From Nageia nagi (taxonomy: Eukaryota > Pinophyta), in contig JBITNC010000001.1 in assembly GCA_050084985.1 (NCBI GenBank), positions 6,324,001 to 6,388,000 on the forward strand: a stretch of 64,000 nt of DNA. The letters run 5' to 3'. The notes under the pieces are model-generated. The model saw only the letters and a program-made list of their open reading frames with translations. It ran no database searches and was not told the origin of the DNA. Each line of letters starts with the position of its first letter. Position 1 is the first letter of the stretch. Made by a program: the position numbers and the translations under genes. Positions 45,911 through 58,705 of this stretch are shown in pieces.

Positions 45911-47430
45911 ATTCAAAAGATATATAGAAAGTTAAATCCTTGGCCATTAGAAGGGGAGTTATGTAGAGCTAGAAATAGAACCCGATAAATATATAAAGGT
46001 AGGGTTAGAATGTTTTGATGAAGAAAAAGCTATTATGTGTCAAATTTATCATGAGTTCTCCAAAGCAATTGCTTGGACATATGATGTGAAGACATATGAT
46101 AAGAGTATCATCTAACATACAATTGAGCTTGAACTAGATGCCAAACCATACAGGTAAAAACAAAGGTTAGTTAACCCAAAAGTATAAGAAGCCATGAATC
46201 AAGAATTGATCTAGCTACTTTATTCAAAAATTATTTATCCTATCAAGCATTCTTATTAGGTTGCAAATCTAGTTCTTATTAGAAAGAAGAGTGGAGAAAT
46301 CAGACTATGTGTTGATTTCAGAAATTTGAATTGTCTCTCAAAGATAATTATCCTCTCCCACCCATGGAATAGATCCTGCATACAATAACTAGAGCTTGCT
46401 ATTTTTTAATAATTGATGGCTGCTCAAGATTTAACCAGATTTGGGTGAAAGATGAAGATTAATACAAATTTTCATTTACAACCTAATGGGGGACATTTGC
46501 TTTTCAAAAGATACCTTTTGGCCTTTCTAATGCTGGAGCTACTTTTCAAAGAGCCATGGATCATGCATTTAGTGACCTGATAAATAAGATTATCTTAGTC
46601 TATCTGGATGATATTAAAATATTCTCTAAGCAGAAAAGATCATCTAGAATATCTTAGATAAGTTTTTGAAAAATGCATAAAATTTGAGATTTCAATCATT
46701 CCCAAAAAATCTATTTTTATGGTTAATCAAGGAAAATTACTTGGCCAAATTGTCTCAAAGGAGGGATTAGTGATTGAACCAAATAGAGTGAAAGTTATGA
46801 AGCATTTCCACTTCCCTCCAATAAGAAAGCCTTGCAATCATTCCTTAGTAAGATCAATTTTGTTAGAAAATTCATTAATGATTTTTCAAAAATTGTATCC
46901 CCAATCACTTCAATGCTAAAGAAAGATGCTAAAGTCTCTTAGTCAGATGAAACAACACTAGCCTTTAGAGAGATTAAAAAGGCTATGTCAAAAGATTTTA
47001 TCATGTATGCATATGAAATAGAAAAAAATATTTTGCAATTCTATCACAACAGATGATAAGAAAGAAGAACATTTGATTGCCTTTCATAGTCAAACACTAG
47101 ATCAACACTAAAAATGGTACTAATTTATTGAAAAGAAAGTGTTTTCCATAATGAAAAGAGTTAACAAATTGAAACATTATATGTTCCATAACAAAATCCT
47201 TGTATTTACTATCCATCTAGATACAAGAAATTATGTTATACAAAGAGACTTAGGTGAAGTAAAGGCTAGTTGATTATTAAAATAATGGAATATGATATAG
47301 AAATTAAACCAACCAAGATGATTAGAGGCAAGAATCTATGTGAAAATATAGCTGAAGCTTCACATATGATTGCTATCATAGAGAATACATAGCAACTTAA
47401 TGAAGAAAGTGATTGGATTAAGAAAATTAT
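45911..47430 (+). pseudogene. pol: TatB reverse transcriptase and RNase H
   Basis: Decayed gypsy RT in several frames: QHTIELELDAKPYR-like and NLVLIRKKSGEIRLCVDFRN-like stretches (about 46100-46330), PFGLSNAGATFQRAMDHAF and the catalytic YLDD (about 46600) remain readable, then GKLLGQIVSKEGLVIEPNRV. The usual RNase H can be followed to about 47270. No intact domain. Confidence 0.8.
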
Positions 47431-47439
47431 TTTTATTTT

Positions 47440-48645
47440 CAAATTGGTAAATATCCAGAATCTCTGGATAGATTTCAAAGAAAGAGATTCAAGATGCATG
47501 CCTTGAAGTTAGTGATGATAGATGACTATCTTTATAGAAAGAACTTTGATCAAACTATGATGAATCCCAAAGAATATTGCATGAATTTCATAATGGATTC
47601 TTTGATGGGCATTATAGTAGATCAACTACAACAAAAATATTACAAGCTAGGTATTATTGGCCCACCATATTTTAAGATTCATTCAAGATTGACCAATAAT
47701 GTGATAAATGCAATAGATTTGTGGAAAAAAGAAGATAATCTACTATGCCTCTTAAACCTATGGTAGTCGAGGAACCTTTACAACAATGGGGTATGGACTT
47801 CATTGGTGTTATAAACCCAAATTCCTTAGCAGGCCATAAATTCATCTTGACTACAATAAACTATTTTACTAAATGGTCAGAAGCAATGCCATGTAAGTAT
47901 GTAGATAAAGAGGTGGTGATAAAAATGATCAAAAGGATAACCACTCACTTTGGAATCCCACATACTATTATCTTAGTTAATGGTATGACATTTATTGGAG
48001 GTAACTTATTAAAATTTTTTGCTAAATATGAGATATAATGGTTAATATATTCAAATTATTACCTATAAGGTAATGGGTTAGCTGAATAAACTAATAAAAA
48101 TTTGACTTGAATCATCAAAGGGAAAATTGAAGGGAATCCTGGATAGTGGCATACATAATTGGAATTTGCATTATGGGAAGATAGGATCAGTATTAAATCA
48201 AAAATCAAAACATCTCCATATGCATTAGTATATGGTAAAATACTTGTGTTTCCAATACACATAGAGTTACTAACATTAAAAATCCTATAGGAAATGAAGA
48301 ACCATGACTTTGAGCCACTACAATCCAAGTATAATAAGCTCCTGAAGTTGGAAGAAGATCAAAACAAAGCATATGAGTCATTTTAGCATCACCAGCACAT
48401 AGTCAAGAAATGGTTTGATAAGAAAAAGTCTTCCCAGGTGAAGTTTGAACTAGGTGACATTATCCTCAAATGGAATGAGGAAAGAGCAAAGCTCAAAAGA
48501 CATTAAAAAATTGACTCTTTATGGAGTGGACCTTATATCATCACTCAAGCCAAGCAAAATAATGCATTTAAATTACAAGACATCATTGAGTTCTAGGAAT
48601 TTCCTATTCCTATTAATGGGATCTATTTGAATTATTATTGAGTGA
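47440..48645 (+). pseudogene. pol: TatB integrase
   Basis: YLYRKNFDQTMMNPKEYCMN at the zinc-finger side, then the core EPLQQWGMDFIGVINPNSLA with the first Asp, a second-Asp position changed to Val (IILVNGMTFIGG) and a later Glu region after a stop. The C-terminal block KLKRH-like/NEERAKL matches TatA. Non-functional. Confidence 0.8.
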
Positions 48646-49090
48646 TAGGGTGATTTCATAATGCTCGCTAGAAACTGTATAGTGTATATAGTTTAAAAAA
48701 AATTTAAAAGCTTGTATATCTTCTAGACAAAACATAACTTCCAAGAAAATAGGTAGTCATTAATGCTTAGTATTAATTTGATATTATGCAAGGTTGATGT
48801 TGATGCATTGCCAAGCCATCAACTAAATATGATAGCATTTAAAAAAAGATTTCCTTAGATTTTTCAAACCATCATATTATTACCTTAGTTTAAATTGATG
48901 CTCTCTAAGTTAATTCATTCAATTTGTTGTCTACCAATCTATATGATGTGCACATTTTGACATCCTAAGCATTAATTTTTATTAATATATATCAATCACA
49001 AACCTTGGATGAATAAAACATCCCACTTGCCCTCTAACTCAACACTTAGCCATTTTCAAGCATATGAGTTTCCATAATAACCAGAGACTA
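48646..49090 (+). other. Leader between integrase and ORF3 of TatB
   Basis: No gene recognised. Confidence 0.5.
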
Positions 49091-52000
49091 GAGTTTGCAG
49101 AGCTAAATTGAGCAAGGAAATACAGAGTTATAGAACCTTACAGAGAGTAGATTCTAAGTCCCAAATGCAAACCAAAGGTTATAAGAAGAGTGCTGACACT
49201 ATGATGGGTTATAAACCATAAACTCTAGATGAAACCAAACAAGTGGATGCCAACATGATTGCCATTCAGGAGGAATACCTCGAGAATGCTATGGGGTCAA
49301 TTGGACTAAGATGGGGGTGATGAACCACATTGATACATGGAGGGCCAACCCTAATCACATCCTTCTATAACATATGAAGCTCAAAGTTGCTAGAAAAGAA
49401 AAATCTTTAGCGCACTCAAAAAGAGATGTCATGATTGATCAGGGTCTAGCTTATTATGTGCCTTATGAATCATTCACCTACCTCGAGCTATTGTATTTCA
49501 TGGCACTCAAACATAACCAACAAGGTTATGAGATAGGGATTTTTAGAGAACAATAATAATAAGGGGAATTATAGTCAAAATTTGAAGTAATACTTGATTA
49601 TTCCTTCAATTCTATTATTCAACCATTTACCATCCCAGTTGATTGGTCTTTCCATATAAAGAAATAGATTAATTTGAGAAAAGAGAAGAATGATTTTTAT
49701 AAAAATAAGGATAAAATGATAAACTAGATTGAAGAAAGATATCAAAGAAACAACACCACAAAGCTCATTTCAAGCAATGAAATCGCCCTATTTGAGAAGA
49801 TGGATAGAGAGATGTTACAAGCACTAGTGGTTATTCTAGAGAAAAAGACCCAAATAGAAGTAGATGAAGCCATGATGTGTATGGCTTACAATATTATAGA
49901 GGCACACATCTACTATGATTTTTGGGTTTTTTATTTCTAATGATATAAAGAGATATCTTTTCAAAATTGAAAAATCAAACTTCAGAAACTCTTCATATCT
50001 TTGGTGGCTCTTGGTCCATCAAAACCTCAACAAGATTGAGGAGGTAGGACTACCAATTGAGCTGATGAACCCAAGTACTAGACCAATACCAATCAATTTG
50101 AGGGTTCTAATCTTGACCAAGTTGCATGGGTTATATTACGAGTTCATGGATAAATTCTATGCAATAATGGTGCAAATGTTGATAGGAAAGCTCCCTTGCA
50201 GACTATGTAGAAGTGCTATTTGGAGGCTACAGGGAGGAAATAAAATTGGTGACTGGTATTTTCTCAAGGATTGCATCATAATTATTAGGTATGGGTATTA
50301 TGAAAACTTTTTTTTCTTACCTAAATATGTAACCCCTCAGTTATATTTTATAGAGATGGGTAGGCAAATATGTGCCATTGAGACCAAATATGGGTTTGAG
50401 GGTAGTTTTAAATCCATTATAGATATACTAGCTTCTACTGAAAATTTCACTCTATTATAAATAGGTTGTAAAGATAGTATAGTGGAATTTATTGTACATA
50501 ATTTTAAATTGGATATGGAAGAAGCCCCTTGGATGTATGACCCTTTAGGGAAAATAACAATAATAATAAGGTTAGGCAAGAAGTGCCCAACCATTTTCCA
50601 TGAGCATAGGCCTCATGTGGAATATTTTGTAAATAAAATCGAGTAAGAAGCAAAAATATATCCTAAATGGTAATTTACATGCCTAAACAAGACATGGATG
50701 ACCCTTGAAGGGATAAAAAAATACAAGAAATAGGAAAATAGGTGGAAAGATTTTATCCTTAGCCCAGAGATCCTTACCTAGTTAGCAAATTTGAATTGAG
50801 GACCTAATCAAATTCATTATTTCATCAAGTTTAGATTTGAGTACACCACAAAAATGCATTATATTGAGAATGAATTGTTTGATAAATTCAAATATGATAA
50901 GTAATAGTAGTCAAAGTATTCTAAAGACCCCTTACAAAATTTAGGCAAGCCTCTTCCTCCTAACTTTCAAGAAAAATCAGTTATAGGAGTGAGACAAATA
51001 GATGTTGGACAACCATCTAGTTTAGAAGATCCTGCCAAGAAGGGAAAAAAATCCCTCAGATACCGTTATGACTTCCTAGGAGTCATATTTGAAAAAGAAA
51101 AGGAGAATTCAACCCCTTGCTAAAAAAAACAAACCTTAAAAAAAGAGGAAAAACCAGTGAAGAGACCCCACACTATACAACCCCGATCATAAAGGACTAC
51201 ACCTCCACCTCCCAAAATCATAGAAGAAACATCGAAAGTTGTTGCAAAGGAGGCAAAAAGTTTTGATGTAGAGGAATTGTAAGAGCCTCAAAACATAGGT
51301 ACTGCTACCTAGGAGGAAGTCCTAGAAAAGGAAGAAGTCCTAGAAAAAGAGCATATAGAAATTCAACAAGGTGGGAGAAATATACTTGGAGTAGGTAGAT
51401 CTATAGCAACTACATCCAAAGGCATATTGGGTGATGATGATGAAATTAAGAAGAAAAGAGACTTTGACCTAATGGATAAGGCTAATGATGAAGATAAGGT
51501 CATGGAGGAAGCGAAAAAAGAAGTAGAAATTCAAGATCCTACACCTCCAAAGAAAATAGAACCTGCTCAATAGGTCACAACATCCACCCTAGGTGTAAAT
51601 ACTCCTCCTCATTCTTTGATCCCTATAGCCTCCTAGGAGGAGATTAAATCAATTTTTTCTATGCAAATTGTATAGCCCATTGATTGGGCAACTTTTGTTA
51701 ATAAACCTCCTTTGCTACCTGAGCAACATTCGAGAATCTTGAGCAAGGTAACAAAAATAGGAGATATTAAGATAACACATATGTCTTTCAAAGAAAGACA
51801 ACTGGATACCACTCCCATGGCTATTATTGATATAAATATGTAGAGTGCTCTAGCTGTAGACCAATCTAGAATTCTTGTAAATACTTCGATGGCAGTTGGA
51901 AAAATTCTTCAAGTCATGGAGGCTAAGGTAGATAGGTTAAATAAAAAAGTGGACCAATATAAAAAAGACTACTCCCTTAAGGACAAAACCATCACAGGGC

Positions 52001-53004
52001 TGCAAAATAAAAATAAAGAAATGCTTGTAAAGCTTGATAAGCAAAAATCAGAATTTGAGAAGAGCTTAGAAGAAAAGAAAGTTGAGTTAGAAAGCACAAA
52101 TAAATTGACCCAAGATCTCAAAGCCCAAGTAGCAATTTTGGATAGCCAAAAGGCCACGCAAGTTGAAGCCAAATTGCAAAGGATAGTAGTAGCTAATAAA
52201 GTGCTTACTGATGATAATGCAAAGTTGTTATTACTCATAAAAGGCTTCAGGAAGTCCCTAGTGGACAAAATTGGAGATAACATGATGGCTTTATCACACT
52301 TGCAACTATTAAAAAATCAAATAGAACTAGCCATCAAGCAATTCAATACATAGACTACTCTTTACTAATTAGCTCTCAAAATCCCAAGATCAGTGGTTGA
52401 GAAGATGCAAAGCTAGCTAAGGGCCTTAACTAAAAAAGATATTGTTGGCATTACTCCCAAGCTTAGGTAATCATATTTAAGGAGAATCTAGGATATATGT
52501 GAACTCTAAAATTTAGTATTCAATATGGATATTAGTTAACACCATCTTAACACAGAGCTGGGGTTTATCAACAAATTCTTTAATTGAATTAAAAGCCCAA
52601 AAATTATGGGAGGATTATGATGTACTAGGTAGTGCTACCAAATGGGTAGCTAATACCATTCAATTCCTTGAACAATCTTTTTCTAAGAAATAAATATCAA
52701 ATCTTCAACAATTTAATGACCTCACTCAGGAGGTAATTGCAAGATTCCTACATGTTGGAAGGCTAGAAAGTGCACTAATAGGGTTAAGAGCATATACAGT
52801 TAGGATACAAGCCTCCACTACTTTGTCACAAATTGATCATCAAGACCTCAAGGAGATAAGCAAAAAGATTCAACCTTTCCTCTTGTAGAACTTGTGCCCC
52901 CATAATAGATGCCCACTAAAGCTTCATCTAAACCAATGATCAAAAGCAATAAATAGAGGCTTCTATTATCTAGTAGGTAGAGACCTCAAGAGCCATCAAA
53001 AGAT
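49091..53004 (+). pseudogene. TatB ORF3, homologue of TatA ORF3
   Basis: The same gene as 23818-27312 in a diverged, more broken form. Clearest match: IGDWYFLKDCIIIIRYGYYE against TatA IEDWFFTKEGTFIRLYGF, followed by EMGRQICAIETKYGFEGSFK against the TatA stretch EYTRQMDYIDSKYGAAAKKR. The longest open pieces are 49915-50460 (181 codons) and 51889-52353 (154 codons), the latter a Lys/Glu/Leu-rich coiled coil beginning MAVGKILQVMEAKVDRLNKK. The middle is Lys/Glu/Pro-rich, as in TatA. Start codon uncertain; the gene ends shortly before LTR-C. Function unknown. Confidence 0.7.
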
Positions 53005-54783
53005 TGTATTCCTTCAAAATTGTAGTTTAAGTATGGGGTAACACACTTTCATTCTTTTATTCCTTCATTTATTTCAAGAAATTCTCCTTAGTACCTAGTC
53101 CCTTTTCCCTTTTCCATTCACATGTATTAAATCACTTGTTTGAATTGATTCTAAAGAGTTTTGGGTGTTTTCAACATCCAACTATTGTATATATAAGTAT
53201 TGGTCTTAGATATTTTCCCTTAAAAATTTCTAGTTAAAATCTAGCAAGTGTTGCAATAACTCTTGGTGATAAACTTTAGTCATGTTAACAGTAAAAAATA
53301 TCAAGAACTGTATATATAAAAGAGTCATGTCTAGGAGAAAATGTATCATATTTGGGTAGTATTGTATTATGTATGGGTAGTGAAAGTCTAAGGAAAAGTT
53401 CAAGAGTTATTGTAAATATAGTGTTTGGTATTTATTGTAAATACAATGTTTGGAAGTTATCGTAAATACAGTGTCCAAAAGTTGTTGAAAATAAAAGCCC
53501 AAGTTATGTCCAAATACTTAGCGAGAGATACCCAAAAGTAAACATCACCTATTGATTTTTAGTAGTGACATCATCATTTTTGTGAGAAATCAATGGATCT
53601 TGAAATAAGCAATGTTGGGTGATATTTCATGAAGATACCAAATATATCCCATCTATTTTGAGCAATGAAATTAAAAATTTTGGCTAAAATGAGTGGATAC
53701 TAAGAAGAGCTAGATCATAAATAAAGCCTGATGAAGAGAAACAAAACCTGCCATACTAAGAAGGTAATGTTGGGCAAGAAGTAACACTTGGATCCACTTA
53801 ATCTTAAGTGTTTGACCCCTAAGGACCTGTTAATATATGGAATTCAAATCATTTCCACATAACAATGGTAGTTTATTCTCAAATTAAGTTGATATATTTT
53901 TCATGGCCCCCATTACTCTATTCAATCAGAACTATAGTATGGATCATCAATGGTTACAGAGAAGTAGATAACTATTGATAGAACATAGTGCCATATTATA
54001 CCTATCAAATTGTAGATGAATAATTATTGAATCAATTATAGAGCCAAAAAAGAGTAGTCATTAACATGTCAGGAGGATTACGGTTGAATGGATATAACTA
54101 CTCAGAAATTGCAAATTTCTAGATGATCATGTTGTTGGTACTTATTCACTATGTAATCTAACACAGTTGTAATATTTATTGTAAATAGTTTTCTTTATTA
54201 TATTCAACCAAGATGAATAATTATGTGTATTTATGGTAGATAACCACCTAATCAGGCAAGTGAATGTATAAATATTAAATTTTTATAAGTTAAAGAGGTC
54301 AAACATTTTAGCAAATTTTTCCAAGTCTATAAGATGCTTTCATATATGATAATGCAAATAGATAATGCTTTACCTTTTTACAACAAGTGGCTATTATTAC
54401 TTTTATGAGTGTTATGTATGGAATGTTTTCTTAAGTTGTGGCTGTGTATTGTGATTGCAAGACCCCAAGGGTAAGATAGCTTGCTATTCTTAATTTTGGC
54501 TATGGATTGCTGCTTGTGCTATAATTCTTGAGTTGTATAGTTCTTGTTAAAGTTTTAGTTTAATGTGTCTATCTTTTTCCTATAACTCTCTACCTTTTTA
54601 TCTTTTTCTTGTTACTTTAAACCTTTACAATAGATAGGAACCAACCTATAACCCAAAGATTGAGATGAAAACCAACACGAGCGCATTCCCACCACCTTCT
54701 ACTTTTTTAAGGAACCTACTGTTGTGAGCAATAGAGAACTAGACTAGACCAAACCCTTTGAGGTTACATTATACTGATCAACA
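53005..54783 (+). repeat. TatB LTR-C (last LTR)
   Basis: 1779 bp, TGTATTCCTTCAAAATT...GATCAACA, followed by caccc. TATA box at 53311-53320. Roughly 85-90% identical to LTR-B by eye. Confidence 0.9.
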
Positions 54784-55086
54784 CACCCATTAGGGGATTG
54801 CTGGATTCATTTACATGATTATACTTTCTAGTCCCATTGATCGCTTTTAGTGATTCGAGGACATTAATATACATTCTTTCTTTCTTCATGCAAAAGTACC
54901 AATTTACTTGTAATCCCTTCTCTAACATTTATTATTTGTTGAGTATTTTATATTTCCTTTAAGTATTTCTAATTTCATATTTGCATTTCTTGTACGTCCT
55001 TCTCCATTTATTCACTCTATATTTCTACAAGATTCCTAGAACATGTGGTATCTCTCTTCTACATTTTATCAATCGAATATTGTAGT
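54784..55086. other. Right flank of TatB, no gene recognised
   Basis: Continuation of 36428-36960 (same target site). Confidence 0.5.
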
Positions 55087-55670
55087 TTTCAAATCTTCTT
55101 CAAGATAGCCTACATAACCAAAAAGATCAACAATGTATGTACCCTTTTTTCAACTTCAATCCAACTACATTAAGGACATCCTTATTGTAGCCATCAAGAA
55201 CATTTTCTATTTGTACAAATATTTATTAACAACACTTTTTGAAAAAAATGAAATGGAACATGGTTTCCTATCTACCTTAAAGCATGCACCATGCAATTGT
55301 GTAAGAATATTTATATCTTACATTACTTTGCATCACCAATAATCTCCATAAGAACATTCTCCATGTTTGAAACATAATTTCTCACTTCAACATGAATATT
55401 TGAAAGTAGAATATAAGATGTAACATATTTAGTGTGTATCCTGTGATCATTGTATTCTATGAAACTATATTACATCATGCTATAGTATTTTTAGAAAACC
55501 TATTTAATGCATATCCTACAATCATTATAGTCCATGAAACTACGTTTACATCATGCATCTTGTCAAATAATTTTGATCCTTCTGTATTTAAACTAATCTT
55601 TGCAACATTTAATATCTTGTCAAATATGAGTATCGTACTTGGAATATACCTCGCTATCAATCATCAATAA
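55087..55670 (-). pseudogene. PPR gene fragment
   Basis: Minus strand. Near 55140-55087 it reads YIVDLFGYVGYLEEDL (family CMVDLLGRAG-L-EA); near 55590-55480 LFDKMHDVNVVSWTIMI then VGYALNRFS, a classic PLS-type PPR helix pair (LFDKMPERNVVSWTAMI-GYAQNG). The pieces are not in the order of a normal PPR protein: the C-terminal-type block and the repeat-type block are separated by unrelated AT-rich sequence. Broken. Confidence 0.7.
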
Positions 55671-57195
55671 TGGAATATAATTATTTAGAATATACAAAAA
55701 AGAAGTACCATCATTTGAAAGGTGGATATCTCCAAAACAAGATCAGGAAAGACACCACTAATCTCCAAAAAAAGACCATAAGAGATACCACCAAAAATGC
55801 CATTGGTGATCAATAACATAGTGGCTGCAGCCAAGGTGATTAGTATTGACCTTGAAGTTAAATTTAGTGTGCTCTTCACCCATATGGAGGAAATAATCTC
55901 ATTTAGAAGGGAAAATAAGTTTTACATAATAGCAATACCTCCTTTTTCAATCTTTCCATCCTTCGTACAATAAGCTCCAAAAACTTCTCTCCCTTCATAG
56001 TTGGATTTTTAAATTTTATGTGAGGTATTTTTATATGTTAAATATAATCAAAACATACTTTCAAGGCATAATTTTTATGCCACATACTTGGATATGTAAC
56101 ACACTTTTGATATGTGACATACTTAGATATATATAATTGAATCAGACTTATGGTTGTGATGTTGGTTCTTGTTTATCCTTGATTTTCATATCATATCATA
56201 TGTTGGTTTATTTTCATGTCATTATGCAAGACTCTTCTATATGGTGTAGTTACATTACTTGAAAGCATGAACCATGTTATTGTGTTCATCAAACAATTAC
56301 AAAGTCCTTTATATGTATGCAATCTTTGGCCCAATACCATGGTTATTGGCATTTAAAGTATTTCTCTAGCTTTGAAGTATTTATCAAACTTTAATGATAA
56401 TAAAATTTGATAAATGATTTAAATTTGACACATATCATGGGTTCTCTTCATGCACAAGCCATAAATCTTGACCACTTAAGCCAATGGAGATAACAACACC
56501 TTCTTGAGTCCACGTTGGACTCCTAATGGATGCCCACAAACTATCCTTTATCCACTTTGCTGCCCCTTTCTCCAACATATTCATTGCCTCAAATGTGAGA
56601 AATCCCTTAAGATCACAAAATATTTCACCAACTAGTCACAATAAATCCTAACACATAATTGAAACTTCAAATCCTCATAAAAACCTCATGGAGGCTTCAA
56701 TATACAAAACTAACCAAAATGGAAATGGATATCCAAATATTAGCTCAAAAATAGATTTAGACAAAGGAATACATAAAAATGGAGGAAAAATAATGGGGGA
56801 TAACATGGGACAATGGAGTTCTTCAAGTTTGTAAATAAATCACCGTTGGCCTCAATATGAGGTTGCAAATCCAAAATTTAAATAAATCCAAAAATTTAAG
56901 CATTACATTCAATTGATCACACATAAATACGTGGAGATATAAATTTTTATTTCACCTTTTAAGGTGAATTTTGGACTTCTAAAATTTTCTATCTTAATCT
57001 ACTATGACACCTAATATTCTATCCTAAATTATATACATGGTAAATACTTTCATACTCACACACCTAAAACTAATAATATTTACAATTTATTTTAATCCCT
57101 AAGGATTAAGTTTTCCAACAATATTCTTCTATGTATCTTATCAAGTAATTATTGTGCTTTTGGAATAAAATTCTCTAGAGCCTTTTTTAGAAAAC
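55671..57195. other. No gene recognised
   Basis: AT-rich; around 56180-56260 there are isolated copies of the catatcatatg motif found in the array at 57595-57860. Confidence 0.4.
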
Positions 57196-57592
57196 CCATT
57201 TTGTGTATATCCTATAATCATTGCATACCATGAAACTATATTTGCATCATGTATCTTGTCAAACAATTCCTAGAATATTAGCTAGACACTTGGGAAAACT
57301 TTGGTGGGAACTTGTAATATTTTACATTTTTTTTAGTTTTTTAGAAAGAGCAGTTGAGGGTTTAGATAACATATCTTGTACCAATTTTTTTTATATCCTA
57401 CAATCATTGTAGACCATGAAACTGTATTTGCATCATGCATCTTTTCAAATAATGCATGGATAATGATTCATCCTAGGAATAATGCAATAAGAGTCTCTCA
57501 TGTTGTAAGGACCTTTGTTCCAAAGTGCTTCATGAGATTAAAGAGTTATGAATTGTATATCCTGTAATCATTGAAGACCATGAAACTATATT
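57196..57592 (-). pseudogene. PPR gene fragments, three copies
   Basis: Minus strand: LFDKIHDANIVSWYAMI (57275-57215), LFEKMHDANTVSWSTMI (57445-57395) and another weaker copy near 57560-57590. Between the last two lies SYCIIPRMNHYPCII, the C-terminal-type block, running directly into LFEKMHDAN. This is a reshuffled junction of PPR modules. Confidence 0.7.
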
Positions 57593-57594
57593 TG

Positions 57595-57860
57595 CATCAT
57601 TTCATACCATATGGTGTACTTAGATCATTTCATATCATATGTTGGTGCATTTAGATCATTTTATATCATATGGTGCACTTGGATCATTTCATATCATACA
57701 ATGCAATTACAACATTTCATGTCAAATGGTGTAAATAAATAATTTCATATGATATGTTGGTGCATTTAGATAATTTCATATCATATGCTGTATTTAGATT
57801 ATTTCATATCATACGGTACAATATAATTACATCATTTCAAACCATATGGTGTATTTATAG
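57595..57860. repeat. Minisatellite with catatcatatggtg core
   Basis: Seven or more diverged copies of a 35-45 bp unit with catttcatatcatatg(g/t)tg and attagatcat, running into the next PPR fragment. Copies differ in length and bases. Confidence 0.75.
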
Positions 57861-57884
57861 TATTTATTTCATGTATAATGGTTC

Positions 57885-58130
57885 ATTGAGTATCCCCACA
57901 CTATTCATGTATAATGATTCATCCCATGAAAAATGCAATAAGAATCACTCATGCTATTAAGGTATTTGCAACACTCATCCCCTCGAATTGCATGGCTGCT
58001 TGCAAGTAGAACATATACAAAGGTTATGCTATTAGGGCTGGTTCCTAAGTGCTTCATCATATCAAAGAGTTTAAGTGCATCCTTGTTGTAGCCATCAACA
58101 ACATTATCTATTTCATATCACTTTTGGAAT
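57885..58130 (-). pseudogene. PPR gene fragment
   Basis: Minus strand: a KDALKLFDMMKHLGT block (58085-58040) and, on the plus strand, gtataatgattcatcc with gcaataagaatcactcatg, the same sequence as in the 14230-14812 array. Ends near 58130 in the block matching GYNKD. Broken. Confidence 0.65.
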
Positions 58131-58385
58131 AATTTTTAACACTTTGAAAATTCTTAGGTTGAACAATTACTTTCCTTCTTAAAGCCAATTTTTGGATCAT
58201 ATAGTGTATTTAGATCATTTCATATCATGTGACATAGTTGAATATTTTTAGAACATATGGTGGATGAGGCCAACTTATCACTTTTGTACTGGACCTACTA
58301 GTTTTTGATACTTAGAATTTTTTTGGGTTGGACAATTACTTTTCTTCTCTAAGCTAGTTTTTATGCCCCATTTTGAGACATATTC
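58131..58385. other. No gene recognised
   Basis: Contains one further copy of the atagtgtatttagatcatttcatatcatg motif near 58200. Confidence 0.4.
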
Positions 58386-58705
58386 TTGGTTCCTTCTTCT
58401 AAAAGCATATGGTTTCCAAAAATATCATATATTAAACTCCAAATTATGATATCAAGCACCTACTTTGGTTAAATGATGGTTTGATTGTATGAAAAAGGTA
58501 TTTTGTGTCTTTTTGACAAGTTTTTTATAATAATAATAAACTTTTTGGTTCTTTTTTCTACAAGCATATGATTTTTAGAAAGCTGGTATATTAAACTCTG
58601 AATTATGATATCAGTAATCTCCTTTGGTTCAATAGTGATATGATTATATGAAAAAAGTAGTTTGTGACTTTTTGGTAGTTTCATTGTAACAATCATAAGC
58701 TTTTG
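58386..58705. repeat. Tandem duplication, unit about 160 bp
   Basis: Two copies (about 58386-58545 and 58548-58705) of a unit with ggttcctt(ct)tct, taaactc(c/t), aattatgatatca and tttggtt-aatgat(a)tgattgtatgaaaaagg. The open frame on the minus strand here is its by-product. Confidence 0.7.

Larger units (their letters stand above)
36961..54783 (+). mobile_element. TatB: Tat-like gypsy, three-LTR composite
   Basis: LTR-A (36961-37930, cut off), deleted interior with only ORF3 sequence (37931-40855), LTR-B (40856-42619), full interior (42620-53004), LTR-C (53005-54783). The 5-bp duplication caccc occurs at 36956-36960 and at 54784-54788, so the outer ends belong to a single insertion event. 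LTR-B abuts ORF3 on its left and the primer site on its right, so it serves as 3' LTR of the first unit and 5' LTR of the second. Family distinct from TatA but with the same gene order. Confidence 0.9.
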
